From contig JANJXV010000020.1 of the NCBI GenBank assembly GCA_024803745.1, forward strand, positions 17,772,777-17,836,776: a stretch of DNA of 64,000 bases, read 5' to 3'. Of this stretch, positions 57,827-64,000 are shown piece by piece. This DNA comes from Megascapheus bottae. Taxonomy: Eukaryota > Chordata > Mammalia > Rodentia > Geomyidae. Made by a program: the position numbers and the translations under genes. The notes under the pieces are model-generated. The model was not told the origin of the DNA, did no database searches, and saw only the letters and a program-made list of their open reading frames with translations. The first letter of the stretch is position 1. The number at the start of each line of letters is the position of its first letter.

Positions 57827-58340
57827 TTTAGAACAATAGCAATTTTATTGTCTAATAGTTCTGAGGCCACAAGATAAAGTTCAAGGGGGTCAACATACTT
57901 TATTCCTTCTCAAGGCTATGAGGGAGAGATTGTTTCATGCCTCTTCTAGCTTATAGGTTGCTAGCTAGGCACTATGACAAAATATCTGACATAAGTGACT
58001 GAAGGGGTGAAAATGTGTTAGCTCATGATTTTGATTTACAGTCCTTGGCTCTATTCATTATGGGCCTGTGATGAGACAACATCATAACAATGGAAACGAG
58101 GAGAAGGTGGAGGCTATTCACCTCATGATGGACAGGAAATAGAGAGGAAGGAATTAAAGACCCAGCAAACCTTGCAAACATTATACTTCCTCTAGGTAGG
58201 CCTCTTCTAGTTTCCACTTCTTCCACAATCTTTTACCTAGCATGATTTTATGATTTCACATACAGTCATCTGTCTCTTTCCATATCACCGTTCAATTATT
58301 GTGGCTTCATTGTATCCCAGATTTAGAAAAAAATGTAAAT

Positions 58341-58519
58341 AGTGATCCCTCACCTGTTGTAGGAGTTTCATTCCAGAGATCACCACAATAGGTGAAAATC
58401 TGCAATATAGCAATAAATGATGGCTATATTGAGGGATGACTATATAAAGCTATTTTGCAGATTTTCACTTGTTCCGGCAGTCTCTGGAATGTAACTCCTA
58501 CAATAGGTAAGGGATCGCT
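58341..58519. mobile_element. Palindromic DNA-transposon remnant, Tigger/pogo-like
   Basis: Two arms of about 71 bp (58341-58411 and 58449-58519) are inverted copies of each other with scattered mismatches, around a 37-bp centre. Ends read AGTGATCCCTCACCT and, reversed, AGCGATCCCTTACCT; ATCCCTC-type ends followed by a TTCCAGA block are typical of Tigger-family elements. No coding sequence. Confidence 0.65.
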
Positions 58520-58690
58520 TGAACTCAGGGCCTGAGCACCATCCTTGGACTTTTCTCAAGGCTAGAGCTCTACCACTTGAGCCACAGCACCACTTCCAGC
58601 TTTTTTCTATGTATTTAGTACCAAGGAATTGAACCTGGGTCTCCATGCGTGCTAGGCAAGCACGCTACCACTAGGCCAAACTCCCAGCCC
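58520..58690 (-). mobile_element. ID-type SINE, tail end missing
   Basis: Starts within the second module (TGAACTCAGGGCCTGAGC) directly against the palindrome arm, then an intact reversed head. The tail and its last 20 bases are lost. Confidence 0.88.
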
Positions 58691-59129
58691 CACACTATGA
58701 TGGTTTTAAAAACATACTATCTCACTGAGTTATGAGGGTCTACATAATGATTTAATTTCCAGATTGCAAGATTAATGTCTATATGGTAATTTAAGTATAG
58801 TTAAAAAACAAACAATGTAAATGGAACATTGTGAGTCTAAAATTCTGAAGCCAAAACTATCCAGAAAATTATGATGCTCAACAGATAAAGTATATGCAAA
58901 TATTTCAAAATCTCCAAAAATCTAAAACAGTTTGGATGAAGGAACCTGAACCTGCACATAAAACATACAGACAGAAGTACTAGTGGGATACTGAGCAAGT
59001 GACTGAGCTAGTGGTCATTTCCTTCAGCTGAAAATAAGGTGGTGGTCTTGGAGGAGTGGATTTCAAATTGTATCTCAGTGGTATGGTTCGAACAATTAAG
59101 TATTGCATAAAAATTTATTTACTTTGCTT

Positions 59130-59130
<1 letters not shown>

Positions 59131-59170
<40 letters not shown>
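59131..59170. repeat. (TG)n microsatellite
   Basis: About 20 TG units. Confidence 0.97.
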
Positions 59171-59172
<2 letters not shown>

Positions 59173-59174
59173 CT

Positions 59175-59270
59175 ATTTTGAGACAGGGTCTTGCTTTGTT
59201 GTATAAACTGATCTTGGGCTGAAGTGATCTCCCTCATTTTCCGGCTCAAGTTAGAGCTCTTAACTACAAG
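59175..59270 (-). mobile_element. B1 SINE fragment
   Basis: TTTTGAGACAGGGTCTTGCT and TGATCTTGGGCTGAAGTGAT are reversed B1 blocks. Confidence 0.75.
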
Positions 59271-60089
59271 GAAACAAACTCACAAAAGTTTCTTTGCTAC
59301 AGAGTTTGGGTATTTATTGAACTAGGTACTAATCTCTCCTGGCTACAGTATGGATTGCAGATTTATATTCAATTTTTTCTTCTTTTTTTCTGAGTAGTTT
59401 GTTTCAGCAATCATGCTAAGTGACAAGAATACAAAATTAGAAATACCACAGGGTTTGTCAGGATAGTTTGTATTATATAAATTTTGTACCTACAGATGAG
59501 TATGGATTAATGTTTGGGGGAGATATGTTTTTTTAGTATGGCTAGTAATGCACCGGAAAGATTTGATATGTTGAGCCTTCAGAATTCACCAATGGGCTTC
59601 AGGAGCTATTGTGAACTACCTCACCCCACTATTCAAAAACAATAGTATGTATATATTTTTTTTTATTAAATTGATGATGGATTTCTAACTCCTAACTATG
59701 ACACTATAACAGTACAACATTTAAATAGATAACCTGAGCTAATGGAGTCTTCAGTTATAATGCTATGTAAAAGAGCTAGAGATCTTTTCTGAACAAGTAC
59801 TTTAGACACTTGGCCAAACACAAACATAGACATGTCCCAGGCTGTTTGCACTAACTGTAGTATTTCCATGACGTAGAGTAGTAAATAGTATGAAGGTTTA
59901 GGGCAAGAGATGTTGAGATGTCTCAACATCTTAAGAAACTATAACTTTATATAAAGGAGAATTTACAGATTGATGCCAGGTTAAGTGAAGTTTCATCATA
60001 GCAAATTATATGCAACTTTAGATTTATATTTTATGTGTGTGTCATACCCTACTGCATTCTATTTTAATGTTGTTAAAACAGTATTTTGT

Positions 60090-60330
60090 GCCGGGCACTG
60101 GTGGCTCATGCCTGTAAGCCTAGCTTCTCAGGAGGCTAAGATCTGAGGATCAAGGTTCAAAGCCAGCCCAGGCACAAAAGGACCTGAGAGTCTTATCTCC
60201 AATTAACCTCTAGAAAACGGGAAGTGGGGCTTGGCTCTAGGGTAGGGTGGTAGTAAGTGGCCTTGACCTGAAGAGCTCAAAGACAGTGCCCAGGCCCAGT
60301 TCAAGCCCCATGACCCCAAAACAAAACAAA
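60090..60330 (+). mobile_element. B1-ID composite SINE, sense
   Basis: GCCGGGCACTGGTGGCTCAT head, TCTTATCTCCAATTAACCTC linker and CAGTTCAAGCCCCATGACCC end; about 110 bp before exon 3. The reference orientation for this family in the window. Confidence 0.94.
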
Positions 60331-60439
60331 AATAACATTTTTATGGTAAAACAACTGCTTCATTTATTCCTTATACTCTGGCTAGTGTTTGTTTTTTAAA
60401 GTTCAGATTTTGCTGAATTGTTTTTTAATTCTTTTTAAG

Positions 60440-60588
60440 TGATTGTGTAAATGACTGCATTGGATCAGGATGTCCTGTGTGTTACACTCCAGCCTGGGTA
60501 CTAGATGTCAAGATAAACAGACAGTTGGACAGCATGATCCACCTTTGTAATAGGCTTCGAAATCTACTCCAAGACAAAGAGCTTTCAG
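60440..60588 (+). CDS. BARD1: BARD1 exon 3: end of RING and second bundle helix
   Basis: This 149-bp exon completes Ser68 and continues with [19 protein letters not shown]. It holds the remaining zinc ligands Cys70, Cys79 and Cys82 (human Cys74, Cys83, Cys86). Downstream is the conserved segment with [13 protein letters not shown], which forms the second helix of the BRCA1-binding bundle. The exon ends one base into the next codon with a CAG|GTGAGA donor. Differences from human are conservative (for example IQDLK to VLDVK, CSKLR to CNRLR). Length and phase match the human exon as I know it. All eight ligands are intact across exons 1-3, so nothing suggests a pseudogene. Exon 4, which continues with an acidic stretch in the human protein, is not in the window. 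Confidence 0.97.
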
Positions 60589-60754
60589 GTGAGAAATGCT
60601 ACTGTCTCTCTCTCTTAGTTAAGTAGCTAGTGATTTGTATCAGTCACACTTAAAGGAAGTAAAAGATCATTCTGGAATTCTGAATGATATTTTAGATATC
60701 AAGATCTATAATGTTTATTTTAAAATCATTTTCAGAAATGATAGGCCTAACACT

Positions 60755-60832
60755 CTTATTTTACAAATGAGATGCAAGGTCCAGAAAGTTAAGTAATCTT
60801 GCCTTTAGTCCCATTTTATTAAAAGCAGTCAG
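60755..60832 (-). mobile_element. MIR fragment
   Basis: TTTTACAAATGAGATGCAAG, CCAGAAAGTTAAGTAATCTT: reversed MIR core. Confidence 0.7.
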
Positions 60833-60884
60833 GAGCAGAGAGTCCATTTCTTTTCTGTGTGTTACTTTTTTGAGGAGCAGAGGT

Positions 60885-61112
60885 GCATGTGTATGTATGC
60901 TGGGGCTTGGACTTGAGTCCTTACCTTTTACTCTTGTCTTCCTTTTTTGCTAAAGGCTGATGATCTACCATTTGTGCCAGTTTTACTTCTAGGTTTATTG
61001 GAGATAAGCCCATGGACATTTCTGGCCCAGCTGACTTCAAATTGTGATGGTCAGATCTTAGCTTCTTGAGTAGTGATGATTAGAGGCATGAGCCAGCCGC
61101 TATCACCCAGCT
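60885..61112 (-). mobile_element. B1-ID SINE, old
   Basis: GCTGGGGCTTGGACTTGAGT, TTTATTGGAGATAAGCCCAT, TTAGCTTCTTGAGTAGTGAT in order. Confidence 0.8.
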
Positions 61113-61965
61113 CCATTTTTTTCCCCCATTTTTTTTGTCAGTCAAGAGCCCTTTTCACTATTTTACACTGGCTGGTTTATATAGTTATGATAATTTGTGT
61201 AGAATATATATGGAATACTGATTTTGTCCATAATATTTAACTTACTTAAGTACACTTTTGCAAGATAGACTGCAGTATTTTTCCATAGATTTTCTAGACT
61301 ATATTAATTAGATAAGCACGTTGTGAAAGAGCAAAAATCTAATATTCATTTTCTTTTCTATTTAAATGGGGGTTAATGCTTTTCAAATTGTTCTTAGACT
61401 GTGTCTTAACTATATATCTTCCTATTGTGCTTTCTGCTGAGAATTAATTAGCTGTGAAAAGAAAGCAAAAGTGTTTTGAATCATCATAATTGGATATTGG
61501 AGCTGTCTTTTATTGACCAGATCATATCATTTTAGTATGTATTTGTTTATAGGAGAACCTTTTCTTGCTATGAATGATTGATAATGCTAATTTAAAATTG
61601 TTGGGTTTGTGTTCCTAAATATTTTGTGTTTTGAGTTGTGACATAGTGTTATCTTTATCAGCTACCAAGGACAAAAGAAGAAAACAAAAACAGAGTTTCA
61701 TATTCTTAGAAGTAGTTTAATTGATAACTTGTCTGAAAAGTTTCCATTTAGATCATTATCATTATATTAGACTTTTTTTTTTACTTAAAGAATTTATTAA
61801 CGTTGATTTTTACATCATATTTTAAATGACAAGTTTAACAAACAAGTGTTCGAGGAGGGAATCTATTTACAATCCCTGGTACTTAGTATTTAGAACTTAA
61901 AATTCGGCTAAGGGTTTGTATGTCATTGAAATATATTAATTTATGACATAAAACATTATGTCTAG

Positions 61966-62142
61966 GGCGGGGAGTTTGGCCTAGTGGTAGAGTGCTTTGC
62001 GTAGCATGCACGAAGACCCGGGTTCGATTCCTTGGTACCACATACATAGAAAAAAGCCAGAAGTGGTGCTGAGGCTCAAGTGGTAGAGCTCAGGCCCTGA
62101 GCTCAAGCCCAGGACTGGCAAAAAAAAAAAAAAACAAACCAA
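61966..62142 (+). mobile_element. ID-type SINE, young, internally shortened
   Basis: Head and boxes near perfect (CGGGTTCGATTCC). The second module jumps from GTAGAGCTC to AGGCCCTGAG, losing about 30 bp between two GCTC copies. AAAACATT[A/G]TGTCTA flanks it (61950-61964, 62143-62157). Confidence 0.93.
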
Positions 62143-62361
62143 AAAACATTGTGTCTATAGAGTCATAAGTTTTTATGTCTATATAGTTATGTTTATATTT
62201 CCATTACCATGTCCATAGCTTTGGTTATGCAGTTATTGAGTCCTCGCTCTTGTACTCTTTGGATTTAATAGCCACATATTGAGGATACCATGCGCCTTTT
62301 GTTCCTTAGGTCTTGACTTGTCTCACTCAACATGATTTATATTAGTCTTTTGTATGTGTGT

Positions 62362-62575
62362 GTGCCCGTTTTGGGGCCTGAATTCAGGGCCAGGCATTGT
62401 CCATTAGCCTTTTTGCTCAAGGTTAGTGTTCTACCATTTGAGCCACAATTCTCCTTTCAGCTTTTTGCTGGTTAAATGGAGAAAGAAGTCTCCCAGACTT
62501 TTGTCTTTGGGCTGGTTTCCATTTGCAATACTCCAATCTCAGCCTCTGTAACTAGGATTTACAAGAGTGGCTTCT
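62362..62575 (-). mobile_element. B1-ID SINE, old
   Basis: TTTTGGGGCCTGAATTCAGG, TTTGAGCCACAATTCTCCTT, CTCAGCCTCTGTAACTAGGA. Confidence 0.8.
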
Positions 62576-63529
62576 AGATGTAGACTCATTTTTAATGATA
62601 TAATATACTGTAGAATTGTTTGGTTTACTATCTTCAAATGTAGTTATGAAATCCCTACTTTAACAGAATAGTAAGAACATAGTGGATCTTTTTTTCTTTT
62701 TCTTTTTTAAATCAACTCAACTTTTCTTAAAGATAATGTTTCTTGATTTTCTAGTTGAAAAGAATGGTGTGTGATCTGGCTTTATCATCTCTCATAAACT
62801 CTTTGGTTTAATGTAGCAGTGATCAAAGTTGTCAGTGTGGAAGAACCAAAAACGCCTGAGTTAATTGTACATTTTGAACATAAACAAAAGAGTGGTTTTT
62901 GCTATATTCTAAGGGTATATAATCCATTAGGACTATTGAGCATGCATTGAAATTTGGATGCCACTTTGAAAACATCATGATATTTTAATTTGACTCTCAT
63001 TTACTAGAGCTGCTGAAATAAATTAGCTGAGTGGCTTAAATAAGATAATTTTTTTTTAATGTTTCTAGCTCTTTAGTTAGATGTCTTAAGATCAAGAAGT
63101 TTACAGGGTTAGTTCTGAGGTCTGTCTTGGGCCTATCTTCTTGATTTTTATGTAAAGGTTTTATTTTTATCATATTTTTATCATACAAGAGTATTTATAT
63201 CAAATTTCAAATTTCTCTTTTTAAGGATTTCAATCATTCTACTACCTTCCAATAAAACTTATTAGAACTAAGTACATCCAATGACCCATTTTGTTGGATT
63301 ATACTCTGAGGCGTTTAGGTCTCAAAGTGAGGAGATAGGAGGAAAAATAGGAGTAATTTGTTATTTTCAGTTACTATAAAATGGAAGGAGACTGACAGTA
63401 ACTTTTGTAGATTAACTGTCATCCGTTATTACATACTATGGTACTACGTATGTTGGTATACAAAGAGGAATAAGATAAGACTTCTAGAAATTTCACTGTA
63501 GTGAACAACTTTTAAAAATTGTTCATATA

Positions 63530-63725
63530 GGGGCCAGGAGTTTGGCTAGTGGTAGAATGCTTGTCTAGCATGCATGAAGACCTGGGTTCGATTCCTTGGT
63601 ACCACATACATAAAAAAAGCCAGAAGTGGTGCTGAGGCTCAAGTGGCAGAGCACTAACCTTGAGAAAGCCCAAGGACAGTGCTCAGGCCCTGAGTTCAAG
63701 ACCCAGGACTGGGCAAAAAAAAAAA
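63530..63725 (+). mobile_element. ID-type SINE, young
   Basis: Complete sense copy with intact B box (GGTTCGATTCC) and pure A tail; flanks are only loosely alike (ATTGTTCATA, ATTGTTGGTATA). Confidence 0.92.
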
Positions 63726-64000
63726 GCATTGTTGGTATAATTTTCATGCTTTATTTACTATGGAACAAGAAATGCCTTGGTAATTCATCACTGAAGAAAC
63801 CATTTAGGAAAAGTAAGTTTCAAACAAGGTTCTAGGTATTACTAGGCCTTTTAATCTATTGTCTTTCTCATCTAAGTGGAAATAGTCTTGGGAGAATGAT
63901 GGTGATGCTATTGTGCTGTGCTGTTTTCTCATCTTAAGACTCAAATGAAGATAAGATCTTGCCACAACCTCTGCCACTCCACTGATGAGCAGGGATGATT

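Larger units (their letters stand above)
57054..60439 (+). other. BARD1: BARD1 intron 2 (3.4 kb)
   Basis: It is bounded by GTAAGTA at 57054 and a T-rich acceptor ending TTTAAG at 60439, and is phase 2, interrupting a serine codon. It contains three B1-ID SINEs, one ID-type SINE, a palindromic DNA-transposon-like element (58341-58519) and a (TG)n array (59131-59170). I see no coding sequence. Confidence 0.9.
60589..64000 (+). other. BARD1: BARD1 intron 3, first 3.4 kb
   Basis: The intron starts with GTGAGA at 60589 and is still open at the window edge. I looked for the start of exon 4 in the last kilobase and found none. It holds two young plus-strand ID-type SINEs, two old B1-ID SINEs and a MIR fragment; the rest is unremarkable AT-rich DNA. 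Confidence 0.85.

Noticed and set aside
63850..64000. Start of BARD1 exon 4 at the right edge
   Set aside because: No frame here continues the known protein after exon 3, and I see no convincing acceptor followed by the expected acidic, lysine-rich text.

Overview
This is a 64 kb piece of mammalian nuclear DNA, almost certainly from a rodent. It is AT-rich, has one CpG island, GT-AG introns and very many retroposons. Two SINE types dominate. One is an ID-type tRNA-derived element of about 190 bp with a duplicated ID-like second half. The other is a B1 (7SL) monomer joined to the same ID-like half. From what is known of rodent SINEs, this pair points to Castorimorpha, most likely Geomyoidea (kangaroo rats, pocket mice, pocket gophers). 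The species call is an inference and needs a database search.

The only gene I can support is the 5' part of BARD1 on the plus strand: a CpG-island promoter (about 45.77-46.6 kb), coding exon 1 (46049-46194), exon 2 (56997-57053), exon 3 (60440-60588) and the start of intron 3, which runs off the right edge. Together these exons encode the first 117 residues plus one base: the N-terminal region and the whole RING domain, with all eight zinc ligands present. Exons 2 and 3 have the lengths I know for the human gene (57 and 149 bp), and exon 1 is 12 bp shorter. BARD1 pairs with BRCA1 as a nuclear ubiquitin ligase; the ankyrin and BRCT parts lie beyond this window.

The region from 1 to about 45.7 kb is intergenic and holds no gene I recognise. 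It contains 5'-truncated LINE-1 copies, all on the plus strand (1816-4202, 9345-10204, 16045-16663, 18843-20674, 26566-27202, 39372-40122), SINEs on both strands, B1 and MIR relics, a probable solo LTR (about 36.59-37.21 kb), several weaker LTR-like stretches, many (AC)n arrays and a polypyrimidine tract of about 400 bp at 42.2 kb. Inside BARD1 the introns carry SINEs and MIRs but no LINE-1 that I can see.

The most interesting structures are retrotransposition scars read from target-site duplications (TSDs): a composite SINE-LINE-1 insertion at 19063-19679 that looks like one template-switching event; SINE copies that seem to have inserted already internally deleted; a 69-bp LINE-1 tail with its own duplication; nested insertions; and a 180-bp palindrome in intron 2 that resembles a Tigger/pogo-type DNA transposon remnant. 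I found no new gene system, CRISPR array or RNA gene other than the SINEs.
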